Below, piece by piece: positions 40,924 through 52,008 of a stretch of 64,000 nt of DNA. The position numbers were made by a program, and so were the translations under genes. The notes beneath the pieces were generated by a model. It was not told where the DNA came from. It searched no databases and saw only the letters and a list, made by a program, of their open reading frames with translations. Source of the stretch: Lepiota brunneoincarnata (lineage: Eukaryota; Basidiomycota; Agaricomycetes; Agaricales; Agaricaceae); contig JAEBUN010000068.1 in the NCBI GenBank assembly GCA_023014365.1, positions 1 to 64,000 on the forward strand, written 5' to 3'. Numbering within the stretch: the stretch's first letter is position 1; every line of letters starts with the position of its first letter.

Positions 40924-41017
40924 CCATTACTGACACCGAGTGAGCGTGTGGGATCCAGGCCCCACTGTGGAGGTATATGGGCTGCAGGGGACAGTTGTCA
41001 TCCCTGGCAAGTGGGAG
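40924..41017 (-). mobile_element. LINE-B copy B1, 5' segment
   Basis: Minus-strand LINE-B from just before the RNase H C-terminus (ARDDNCPLQPIYLHSGAWIPHAHSVSVM) up to the chromovirus insertion. It joins 13291-13916 after undoing the inversion. Its 5' end abuts the 12-bp duplication at 41018-41029. Confidence 0.8.
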
Positions 41018-41088
41018 GGCCTGGACCTCTCGCTCCCTGAGAATCCGGGCCCCACGCACTTCCCCTTCGAGGAGGGGCTTGCTTCCAC
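41018..41088 (+). mobile_element. LINE-B copy B0, middle fragment of endonuclease
   Basis: Plus-strand endonuclease codons (GLDLSLPENPGPTHFPFEEGLAST) between the B1 and B2 insertions. The last 15 bp, GGGGCTTGCTTCCAC (41074-41088), are repeated at 52009-52023, marking the B2 insertion. Confidence 0.8.
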
Positions 41089-42979
41089 TTTTTTGTTTTT
41101 TTTTGTTTTTTTTTTTTTTTAAATCTCCAATTTATAACATGGGCCGCGTAGGGAGGCCGCGTGCAGCTACTAACTATGGTACAACCCGAGCCGTAAGCTA
41201 CAGGGTATCTGTACATACAATGCATGACCACGGATGCGGGCATGCGTTTCCCCATGCCCAGGACAAAGCCACCCCAAGCAAACGGAGGCGGGAAGACGGC
41301 TACCGCCCAGCGCACAGCATGGAAACCAAACCGAGGCGAGGTCCCCCCCCAAATGGGGGTTAGGGGTCAGTTCCCACGTAAATCCCTACATGCCGCCCAA
41401 AGATGGCGGGGGAATAACCAACGCCCTGGCCCAGACTCAACCGGGCACCAGGCAGAGCTACTAGCTGATACCCCCTGGGGGGGGCCTGGCCCTCTCAGCA
41501 AATGTGAACGCCGTCGGGGACACCTCGAGGAAAGCAATGAGAGCCTTGACTGTAGCCAGGACCCCTGCCATGGAGTGCTTGGGGCAACTCCGGAACACAT
41601 ACTCACAGGTCTCCTCCTGAAACCCGCAGCGACAGGAATAATCTTCCTGTGGGAAAAAATGCCTCTGATAGCTCCCTATCGGTGCATGGTTAAGAATAGC
41701 ATGCGTCATCTGGGCCATCACTGACACTGAGTGAGCGTGTGGGATCCAGGCCCCACCATGGAGGTACGTGGGCCACAGGGGACGGTCATCATCCCTGGCG
41801 AGCTGGAGGAAACCATGCCCACGATGGTCAGGATCCTGGAACAAATCGATCCAGCGGTCCTGACATGAACGTACTTCCTCCTTACGGAGGTAGTCAAGCA
41901 AGGCCCAGGGGCGCACCCCTACCCCAACAGGAGGCAACAACCGTGCAAAGTCATGTACCTGAGTATGGAAAGGCCACCTCGCATGCAAGGGGACCTCCCA
42001 GAAGTGGACCGAGTGGGCCAGACCCCTGGCAAACCACTTGGCGAGAAGGTGGCAGACCACCAAGGAATGACCCTGGGCGGAGTGCACCGACAGGTCCACC
42101 GCCTGCCTGGCCGAAGCCATCAAGTCGGTGAACAGGACAAGGCCAGCAGCGCCCTCGACAGTAACTGCCTTGGACACCACCAGCTGGATGGCGAAAAGCT
42201 CAGCCTCGGGAGCTGTGACCTTCCCCCCTGGAAGCCAGACCGCATGAATGCAGTCCAGCCCCTGGAAAATCTGGGTGGCCAAGACCATCTGGTGGACCTG
42301 GCAGGGCAGCAGACTCGCGTCCATCGCTGCCACCAGAACCCCCGGATCAGCCTGCACCCGGGCAAGGACCCGGTTGAGAGCTGCGACGTGGGCCGCAAGG
42401 ATGCCCTCCGCCCCCCAGTCATACGAATGGAAGTGGACCCGACCTGGGTACACATCCAAGAGATGACGCCCTGGCCAGGCTTCCAGTGCAACAGCGTCGA
42501 AAGGCCCAGCAAGGGCGGCAAGACGCTGGTTAGTGTCAACAACAGGCCCCTTCACCTTGATCAACTCATGGGGAGGGAGCCTGGCTATAGACCGGACGTG
42601 AGACTGGAGATTTCTGCTGTAGCCCCAACCAAGGAGGGCACAAACGGGATGGCCCGGTGCAAGCGTGGCGTACCGCAACTCAGCACGATCACGGAGCTTC
42701 CAGAGATGAAGATGAATGGGGATCAGGCCTGCAATGGCCCCAACCCCCCCATCGGGCAACGTCCTAAAGGCACCAGTAACCCAGAGTGCAGCCCGATGCT
42801 GCATCCAGCGAAGGTGGTCCAAAGCACCCTTATACCTGGCACCCTGGTAGTACCACAAGCGGAAGCCATATGTGGCGATGGGAACCATGCACGACCGATA
42901 AAGAAGGTGCTTCTGGTCTGGCAGAAGCCCCCGGACGGAGTTACCAAGCATTCCCATGGCCTTGACCATAGAGATAGCC

Positions 42980-43603
42980 TGTTAGGGCCGGTGTGGGTCG
43001 GGACTGAAGTGGAGGATCAGGGTAGTATCCTTGGTATAAGGTAACTGGGGGACAGGGCGAAGTCAGTACATAGACTTTGGGACCGAGGCGGAGTACGTCG
43101 GGCGGGGGGTTGGACTTGTGGCCTCAGCTTATGTGCTGTGCCCTCCTACTGTCCTAGTCCATATTTCAGGAAGTTGGAGCTGAAGCGGAGCAAGGCAGAA
43201 GAGAGGAGAGAATAGGGGACAGGGAGCTGGTCTGCTACTCGATTCAATTATCAGACTGAGGAGTACAAGCCAAGTACCTACGGTATATATACTACTGGCC
43301 TTACGAGCTATGACTTGTACTGACTACGTGTGGAGTGAAGCAGAGACCGATCTAGTTACAAATGGATTATGAATGGATTATGAATGGAATGGAAACGGGT
43401 ACAGGTATGGAGACGGGGGTATGAGACACCAAGGGTCAGGTGACCACGGCACGTGTGGAGGTGGTTGCGTGATCGGGGCAGTGGGTTGCGGTCGGAGCAG
43501 GTTGGGGCCGAGTTGGAGGGCAGAGGGTTGTTGTGTGGAACACACGTGGAGTCGAGAAGCCGAAGTTTAAATGATTAGACTCTGAGTTGGCATGGATATG
43601 ACA
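42980..43603 (-). repeat. Solo LTR of the chromovirus family (1)
   Basis: 624 bp, TGTTAGGGCC...GATATGACA, with a perfect 5-bp duplication TAGCC (42975-42979 and 43604-43608). It is more diverged than the element LTRs, mostly by CpG transitions, so it is older. It was left by LTR-LTR recombination inside LINE-B B2. Confidence 0.95.
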
Positions 43604-45386
43604 TAGCCTTAGTAGAGTAGAAGCAAACATGCTCCCTAAACGTAAGGGCACAATCGAAATAGAAGCCCAAGTACCTCCAATAGGTCTTGGGCCAAAGGGG
43701 AGTAGCACCAGTGAACAGGAGAAACCCCAAGTCCACCAGGGGATTCTCACCGGAACGATCCTGTGAGAAATGGAAGAGCTTGGACTTATTGTGCTCCACA
43801 ACAAGTGCGAACCAAGTGAAGGTGTCATAGACAACCTCATAAGATCTGTGGAGCAGGATGCAGTTAGCGTCCAGGTCCCAGGCCTGCGCCACAATGGTAC
43901 TATCATCAATGTAAGATAGAAGCGAGAGGTCCGGCTGAGGGAGCTTCTGCTCAATAATATACATGGCAGGAGCCAGGTAGAGGCCGGACAGGACAGGTGA
44001 GAGGGCAGACCCCTGGCCCACCCCCACCTCCACCCAGAATGGTTCAGACAGGAAGGAGTTCCAGGCATAGCTGGTAAACCTCCCCATGAGATAAGAAGCA
44101 AAGAACTGGCCCATGCAAGGGGAGAACCCCTGCTGAGCCAGTACTGCGAGAAGCATCCCATGGTTCAGGGATGGGAAGAACTGTGCAATGTTGAAGGTGA
44201 GACCACTTGTCTTCAACCCACAGGCCCACCCGGCACGGACAAGGTGCACAAGGTAGGCACCAGCATCTTTGGTGGACCGCTGGATCACACTGCCAAACTG
44301 GTTTGGATGGAACACACCAAACTTGACAGCCTCAAACTGCAAGCGGCGTGAGATCATTTTCTCGATAAGTTTACTGAGAGTATTGAGAAGGACAATCGGT
44401 CTGAACACCTTCGGAGTAGCATAGGAGGGCTTACCAGGCTTCGGTATGACAACTGACACACTCTCCTTAAAGTGACGAGGCCAATGCCTGCACCCCATGC
44501 AGGCATCGGCAATCCGGCGGACCAGGTGGGTAACTGTAGGGCCTGCCAGAACAGACTTGAGGTGCATCCACGTGATGTGGTCTGGACCGGGTGATGACAA
44601 AGAGGAGCATGCGCGTAGAGCCTCGTGCATCTCCAAGTCGGAGAAGACTGGCCACTCCTGCGGTGGGAGCAGATCAATCTATTCAAGAATCCCAACATCA
44701 ACTGGGCGGTCATTGGTGGCATTGTAAGAACCGCGGAGCCCTTCCCAGAGCTCCTCAAGAGTATTGCAGGGGCAGTCCCGATAGCAGATCGCCTTGCAGG
44801 GAGGCAACTTGCGCGCCCTGACCCAATCCATCAGGTCCCAGGGGCACTTGTTGGTAGAAGCAATCTCCTCAATGCGCTCATCGAAGAACTTGCACTTGGC
44901 GGCTTTCCAGGTCCGCTTAAACGTGTGAGCGTCCTCCCGGTCCTGAGACCAAGAATACACCACGTAAGTGTGCCAGCACTTGTCATCCCACCACGGTTTA
45001 GACCATGAGACAACACAGATTTCCTTGGAGTGGACAAGCCACGCCTCGGAGAAGATTGCAGAGATAGCCAGGGCCACCTCGTTGATCCTGTCAGATGAGC
45101 CCAGGTCTGGATAGTCCAGACCCATAAGCCCCATCAAAACCTTGGCTAGGAACTTGGCCTCCTTGTCCGAATCCCGCTTCAGCAAGCACCTGGGTACAGC
45201 CTCCTCAAAGGCCTCCAGAGGGACAGTGATCCAAAGGGGGCAATGGTTAGATTGACCCTGCAGATTGGGAAACTGCGTGGGAAGTGGCAGATGGCCCGTA
45301 GCCGCCCTCGCAAACACAAGGTCAATCATGGTAGAAGCAAGCCCCTCCTCAAAGGGGAAGTGCATGGGGCCTGGGTTCTCAGGGAG

Positions 45387-46037
45387 TGTCATATCCATGC
45401 CAACTATAAGTCTAATCACTTAAACTTCGGCTTCTCGACTCCACGTGTGTTCCACACAACAACCCTCTGCCCTCCGACTCGGCCCCGACTCACTCCGACC
45501 GCAACCCACTGCCCCGATCACGCGACCACCTCCGCATGTGCCGTGGTCACCTGAACCTCGCTGTCTCTATTTCCCCGTCTCCATTTCCCGTCCGTAGTCA
45601 AGATACGTTACCAGTCTCCATACCCGTACCGGTCTCCATTTCGTTTGTAATCCGTTTGTAACCATATGGGTCTCCGCTTCACTCCGCACGTAGTCAGTAC
45701 GAGTCATAGTTCGTAAGGCCAGTAGTATATATACCGTAGGTACTTGGCTTGTACTCCTCAGTCTGATAATCGAATCGAGCAGCGGACCAGCTCCCTGTTC
45801 CATATCCTCTCCTCTCTTCTGCCTCGCTCCGCTTCGGCTCCGACTTCCTGAAATACGGACTAGGACAGTAGGAGGGCACAGCACATAAGCTGAGGCCGCA
45901 AGTCCAACCCCCCGCCCGACGTACTCCGCCTCGGTCCCGAAGTCTACATACTGACTTCGCCCTGTCCCCCGGTTACCTTATACCAAGGATACCACCCCGA
46001 CCCTCCGCTTCGGTCCCGACCCGCACCGGCTCTAACA
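45387..46037 (+). repeat. Solo LTR of the chromovirus family (2)
   Basis: 651 bp, TGTCATATCC...CTCTAACA, with a perfect 5-bp duplication GGGAG (45382-45386 and 46038-46042) inside the LINE-B endonuclease. It is opposite in orientation to the solo LTR at 42980. Confidence 0.95.
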
Positions 46038-48407
46038 GGGAGCGAGAGATCCAGGCCCAACGAGTCCGCCATTTCCAGCAGGGAGGCGGCGGCAGCAGGA
46101 TTGTGAGGAGTCCACGGGTCCTACTGCGGTGAGCGGTAGTTAAAGTCCCCCAACATGAGCGTGCACTGCAGGAGAGAGTCAACAGCATCTGCTAGATAGC
46201 GAATGCCCGACTGCCTGTCATCTGAGTAGATGTTGAGGAAGTACACGGCCTCCCTATGTAGAAACATGGAGACCGCCATGATGTCACGGTGGTCAACGAC
46301 ATCACGTTGAAGTGAGGGCCAGAGCCACATCATCCATTTATGGACATACGCCATAACCCGAGGAGGCTGATCCGGGGAAGAAGGAGGGCAGAACAAGCAC
46401 AGCCACTCCGGATGCTTGGGCACCCCAACAACCTCATCCCCGTCAGGGTCAGAGGAGGACAGAATACGGCGGATGGAGCGCCAAGGTGGCTCCTGCAGTA
46501 GGAACATATCCATATCACCCTTGAATTGTTCTAGTATAGAGTCAACAAGAATGTAACTACAGAATACATTCTGTGACCAGATGCAACATGCCTGCCTCAA
46601 TCTCCTAGGTTCTGGATGGTCCCTATTCATTGGGGTAAGTGAGGTTGACGCGGTGGGGAATGAACCCTTACCGGAGAATCATACCAGCGCTCAATCCACT
46701 CCCAATTGAAGCGGTGAGCCCAGAATAGGCAGGCCGAAGCCGAAGCAGCATGAGCGCTGCTGTAGTTCACGCAAACAGGGGCGTGAGGGCAGGGATGGTC
46801 AGCAGGGGTGGGTGCAATGGGTGGCCTATGGTTGGGCTGCCCCTTGCAACACGACACAAATGCCCGATGGTTAGTCGGAGAATGCGGACCGCCGCAGTGA
46901 GAGCAGCAGATAGCCTTGCGTCAGCAGGCTAGAGAAGGGTGCCCCCACTTCCAGCAGTGCTAGCAGAGGGGAATGCCGGGGTTGGCCTTGGCAGGGATAA
47001 TCCTGTACAGAGTGCCGTCGATAGTGATGACCCACCAAGAGACAGTCTTCGCATTGGAACCCTGCTGAGAGTTCCATATCTCGAAGAACACGGTCGCCAT
47101 GTTGGCAGTGCATGAGTTCTTGACGATGCAAGGCCTGGTGGCCAGCACAAAATACTCGGACCATACAGAACGCTGCATAGCCTTGACCACCCTGTCGGGC
47201 ACGAGCCAGGGCTGCCTGCCCCAGAACATAGGCACGTCAAGGAGCTTGAGGTAGCTCTTTGACCGAGGAAGGTTCGCATCCATGACAGCCTGGGGCCAGT
47301 TTGCATGGACCGTGTTCCTGATAGTGCCAATGTCCAGTTCACTGGGCACGGCGGTGGTGTAGCAAGCTACATGGGTGTCCATCTGCTGGACCCACTTGAT
47401 ACGAATGAGCAAGCCTGCAGAGGCCAGAGCAGTAGCAGCCACCCGATGAATCTCCACGCAGACGACGGGGCCCAGATTAACCGGGAGACCGCCCCCTGCA
47501 AGGGTGAGCATGACCTGCTTACGTGAAGGTCCAGATGTGGTCATCCTAGGCTTGGGAGCCTTGGGTGGCTGCTGGGTGGCTCCCGCCTGCCGATGAAACA
47601 AGACCACCTTGTGAGAAGGTAGCTCCGGAAGAGCATGCGCCAGGTCAACAAGACCTGATGGGGACGAGACAGCGGCAGCCGCATACGAGCGGGGCGGGGA
47701 ATGAGGCTTGGTAGCCAAGTTGATGCGCAGAGGGGGGGGACCAGGGGGTGCAGCCTTGCAGCCAACCAAGCCCTGTCTGCCGCTGACAGCAGAGGAATGA
47801 GGGCAGCCCATGCCGCCCTGATGTAAGATGGCCGCTGCCCCGCACCGGGGTTACAAGCCACTGGAACAGGATTGCCCAACCCTGTGTGGGCCAGGTTCCT
47901 GAAGAATTGTTGAGTAGGTGCCGGACGCACATACCCAGCAGGAAAACACCCCAAATCCTCTGGCAGGGGGGGAGGCAGGGGGAGGTTACCCCCCACAGGG
48001 GGGCAGCGAGAGCCACCAGCCTGTGAAGTGCCATCCACCTCCATAGGAGCCACAGAGGCCCTAGGAGAGGGGGCGTGCATACTGCCTGCAACCCCAACAG
48101 GGGCAGCCGCCGCAGCAGAGTCTGGCCGTTTGCCTTTCCCTTGCACAGGGGTAGGGGTGCTCGGCCTGGACTGACCATACACCTCAGAGGCCCACTCATG
48201 GAGCCTGTGGGTGTGCTCACCCTCCTTGAAGGGGACATCATCCCAGTCATACTCCTCCACCTCGTGGAAGAGCCTGGCCAGGGAGCGGGTGACCTCTGAC
48301 CTGCCGCCATCAGAGAAAGGGGCCCTCCTAGCTCTCTCCAGCCAGAGGGCAACCGTATTGAGTGCATCTGCCATGATCCCAGCCTCACCCTCTACATTTG
48401 CAGTGCC

Positions 48408-51307
48408 GGAATGATGACTGTACCGCTGCCATTAGGGCGTATCGGGCCTCCCCTTCTGGGGAGGGGTGGTATGAGTTCCGGCAGACTGCTAAAGCCGTCA
48501 AACGCAAGTTCTTCGATGAGAAGATCGAGGAGATTGCTTCTGCGAACAAGCACCCCTGGGACCTGATGGCCTAGGTTAAACAGCGCAAGTTACCTGCTTG
48601 TGACGCGATACAGCACGATGGCGTGCTGTGTCATGATATGGACTCCCTCTGGGATGCCCTGCACAGTACCTACAACACGGCCTCTGGCCGCACTGTAGAT
48701 CCCTCAGTGTTGGATGCTCTCCCTGCGCAGGCGGAGAGAGCGTGGTACCCCTTCTCCGCTTTGGAGCTTGAGGACGCCCTGCATTCTTGCGCGAAGAAGT
48801 CTGCTCCTGGGCCTGACCATGTTATGTGGTCGTACCTGAAGGATATCATGGTGGACCATGTGTCCTGCCGCGTGTTCGTCGATCTCGCCAATGCCTGCCT
48901 TACGGCAGGGCATTGGCCTGATTACTTCAAGGAGTCTAACTTGGTGGTCATACCTAAGCCAGGAAAGCCCTCATACTCTACCCCCAAGGCCTTTCGGCCG
49001 ATTGTGTTGCTCAACACATTGGGTAAACTCATGGAGAAGATGATCTCCAACTGCCTCCAGTTTGATTGTGTCAAATGGGGGGTGTTTCATCCCAACCAGG
49101 TTGGCAGTATCCGCCAGAAGTCTACTGAGGATGCCAGGTTGATCCTCACCCATCTCGTTCATGCGGGGTGGGCTCAGGGCTTGCAGACTAGCGTTGTGGC
49201 CTTTAACATCGCTCAGTTCTTCCCTTCGCTGAATCACGATATGATTCTGGTGGTGCTGTCATGGTCGGGCTTCGCACCGGAGTTGGTGCGGTTCTTTGGC
49301 TCTTATTTGGTTGGGAGGTCTACCACGTATTTGTGGAATTCGTTCCGGTCTGACCCCAGAAGGGCGGACGTGGGTGTGGGGCAGGGCTCTGCTCTGTCCC
49401 CAGTCTTGTCTGCCTTGTATCTCGCCCCCCTAGTGTACTTGTATTACCAGCGGACCCCCAGCCTCGGCGTTGACATGCTTTCGTATGTTGATGACGGGAC
49501 CCTTATAGTCCAGACCAAGACATGGGAGGACAACGTTACTGCCCTGCAGGCAGCTTACCGCTGCATGCATGGGCTCTTTGGCTCTTTTGGCCTCACGCTT
49601 GAGCATACCAAGTCTGAGGTCTTTCACTTCTCTTGCAACCCGAGGGATGCCAATCCACCCATTGACTTGGGCTTCCATCCGTATACGGGGGATACCCCAT
49701 TGAGGCCCAAGCCGTTCTGGCAGTACTTGGGCTTCTACTTCGACCGTGCCCTCACTTTTTGCGAGCACATCCGCTACTATTCTACCAAGGCTTTTTCCAT
49801 GGTTGGAGCGATGGGGATGCTTGGTAATTCAACCCAGGGTTTGCTTCCTAACCAGAAGCGCCTCCTTTACCGGTCCTGCGTGGTTCCTATTGCCATGTAT
49901 GGATTTCGTATGTGGTATCACGAGGGTTTCCACAACAAGGGAATTCTCAAGATGTTTAACTCCATGCAGCGGCGAGCCACTAATTGGATCATCGGTGCGT
50001 TTCACACGTCTCCAACCGGGGGGGCAGAGGCCCTTGCAGGCCTCCTGCCCTTCCGGCTGCATCTTAAGAAGTTGGCCTCCTGAACGATATTCCGGGTTGC
50101 CACTCTTGCGGCTAATCATCCACTTCGGCCCTTGCTGGGCCATGAGTTCAGGGGAAGTTCTTTGGAGCATCCTCGGGCTATCTTGACTCTCACCCCTGCA
50201 CTTCGGCCTAAGGTGAGGAGTGCTCTTGTGGAGGTACAAACAGTGCTTCCGCAGCTTACTGAGCCATTCTCCCCATTCGCGGACGAGAACAGGCCAGGTC
50301 TACGTCTTTTGGACTGCTTCTCAGAGCGGATCAAATTTAAGCTTTACACCGTTGATCCGAAGGGGGATTCGAAGCAACAGCATCTCGACGGATTGCACGC
50401 CTCCATCCGGGGGGCGCAGTCCGACCCATCGTCTGCTTGTATAGCGGCTGGTGCACACCGGCTGCGGTGCGGAAGGCTGCAGGCTGTCTCAGCAGCTTGT
50501 GTGTTTGCAGGCAGGCATCTGGTCAGGCAGGCCAGGCAGGCCGCGGGGAGGGTTCTGCTTGCTGATGCAGAACTCCACTCCATTCGGTTGGGAGTAAGCA
50601 TGGTCCTGGACCATGCGGAAACCGACCACATCCTCATCTACACCAGCTCCGCAAGCTCCGCCCGCAGAGCTGTGGATCCTTCAGTGCATGCTGGCCAGGT
50701 TCACTCCCTGGAGGTGTGCTGGTCCCTGGACTGCTGGCTGTCTTCCAAGGCCCAGCGGACTGTTACCTTCTGGCAGGTGCCTTCGGGCTCTGTTGCAGAG
50801 CTTCACTCTGACGCCATCGCAATGGCAAAGGAGCTCCATGTGTCGTTGGGCGTTTGCCCGGCAACTACTATCGACTCTCTCTGGGCTGAGGTCACGAGGG
50901 GGTGCATCGACGAGTGGGTGAACATGTTTCACTTGCCCCTCTATAGGGGGAGGAATTTCCTCCCCCTGCTGGACTCCCTTGGGAAGCCAATCCAACCCTC
51001 GTACCTCTCCGGAGGTGCGTGGCTCCGAGAAATTGGCCCCCAGATGTCCGTCGCTGGTACAGCGAGGGCCGCCCGCACCATACTCGGTCACACCCCTATC
51101 GGGGAGTACCACGCTAGATTCCACCCCCAGGAGGATCATTCCTGTCCCTGTGGGTTGCGGCTTGAAACCCACACCCACATACTCACTTCCTGTCCAAAGT
51201 ATACATGGCATGGCGGCTTACCCCGCAACCTTGATGCCCTTCTGGGCTTTCTGGAACGCAATCCCTCCGCGTTTGCATTCCTATCCCGGCCCCAAGGGGT
51301 GGGATAA
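48408..51307 (+). pseudogene. LINE-A ORF2 of copy A2: RT, RNase H, zinc motif
   Basis: TAG near 48573 (MA*VKQRK, Trp in copy A6) precedes a 486-codon frame (48623-50083) with all RT blocks: VIPKPGKPSYSTPKAFRPI, FNIAQFFPSLNH, GQGSALSPVLSALY and YVDDG (near 49488). TGA follows HLKKLAS at 50081-50083. RNase H and the C-terminal motif CPCGLRLETHTHILTSC fill 50132-51307. The domain order is that of the fungal Tad clade of non-LTR elements. Confidence 0.9.
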
Positions 51308-51755
51308 CTGGGGAGGGCCTTCGGGTTATTCCCCCCTCATGGCTTCGGTTTTGAGGGACTGGTGGTTATTTGCCCCCCGCCCTAGGGCGGGGTGTAGCGA
51401 TTTATGGAGAATTGACTCCTAACGCCTGTTAGGGCGGAGACCCAAAGTCCTTAGAGCTGTAGTCTGCGGAGTGTAGGGATTTACGGAGAACTGACTCCTA
51501 ACCCCCTTCAGGAGGGGGACCTGTTGGCCCTATCCACCCTTGTCTGCTGTGCCCTGGTTTCTGTCAGGGTAGCAGACTCCTCGCCCACGCGCACTTCTTT
51601 ATGGAGTGTAGCCTTTTGAGTCAGCGGGACTCTCTTCCCTACCTTTATTGGTAGTTATACCATGTACTAGTTACTTTGTTGTAGTTAGTGCACGCGGACT
51701 GCGTTCGAGCACCGCGTTATAAATTGTTGATTTCAAAAAAAAAAAAAAAAAAAAA
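48408..51755 (+). mobile_element. LINE-A copy A2, 5'-truncated insertion
   Basis: 3348 bp flanked by a perfect 15-bp duplication, TACATTTGCAGTGCC (48393-48407 and 51756-51770), ending TATAAATTGTTGATTTC plus poly(A). It starts in the ORF2 linker after the endonuclease. Confidence 0.95.
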
Positions 51756-52008
51756 TACATTTGCAGTGCCACGAGAGAGGGCAAGAAAGGTGGGGACAAA
51801 GTTGGGATCCTCCTCCTCCTCCACGACGAAAGCAGGGCCGGGGGACGGCTTGGGGCCAGGGGTGTCAACCACCATTCTGGCTGAACCGGAGACCGATTCA
51901 AGGTCGAGGTCCTGCCTGAAGGAGGTGGACGGCTTGGGTGTGTGGGTATGCTTGGGACAAGGGGTCACCGGAGTGTTATCCGGGTAGACGGTGGACTTGT
52001 GAGGCCTT

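Larger units (their letters stand above)
41461..46630 (-). pseudogene. LINE-B ORF2 of copy B2: endonuclease, RT, RNase H
   Basis: ATG at about 46630 (MNRDHPEPRRLRQACCIWSQ). Endonuclease motifs are LLQEPPW, GDFNYR and, after the solo LTR, DLVF and a SNH in place of SDH. RT (44636-43575) has VIPKPGKPSYATPKVFRPI, motif A FNIAQFFPSLNH, GQGSALSPVLS and catalytic YIDD. After the second solo LTR an uninterrupted 502-codon frame (42969-41461) covers the end of RT, RNase H (EAELFAIQLVVSKAV) and the terminal motif CRCGFQEETCEYVFRSC. Each solo LTR splits the frame cleanly, but a TAG-like stop near 46121 and local changes make it defective. Confidence 0.85.
41089..52008 (-). mobile_element. LINE-B copy B2, nearly full length, with nested insertions
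   Basis: A minus-strand LINE-B begins in ORF1 near 52008 and ends in a T-rich tract (41089-41120, the poly(A) tail). It is flanked by a 15-bp duplication, GGGGCTTGCTTCCAC. It holds two solo chromovirus LTRs (42980-43603, 45387-46037) and a LINE-A (48408-51755). Once these are removed its ORF1 and ORF2 are collinear with B4 and supply the RT missing there. Confidence 0.9.
46627..52008 (-). pseudogene. LINE-B ORF1 of copy B2, split by a LINE-A
   Basis: The N-terminal part is at 51998-51771 (PSTSFRQDLDLESVSGSARM), then the LINE-A insertion, then 48392 down to 46627. There is one frameshift near 47740, and stops in the knuckle region (for example before HCWKWGHPSLAC). The conserved core reads KPRMTTSGPSRKQVMLTL and the knuckles are CSHCGGPHSPTNHRAFVSC and relatives. 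The end PRQPHLPQ overlaps the ORF2 start through ATGA. Confidence 0.8.
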
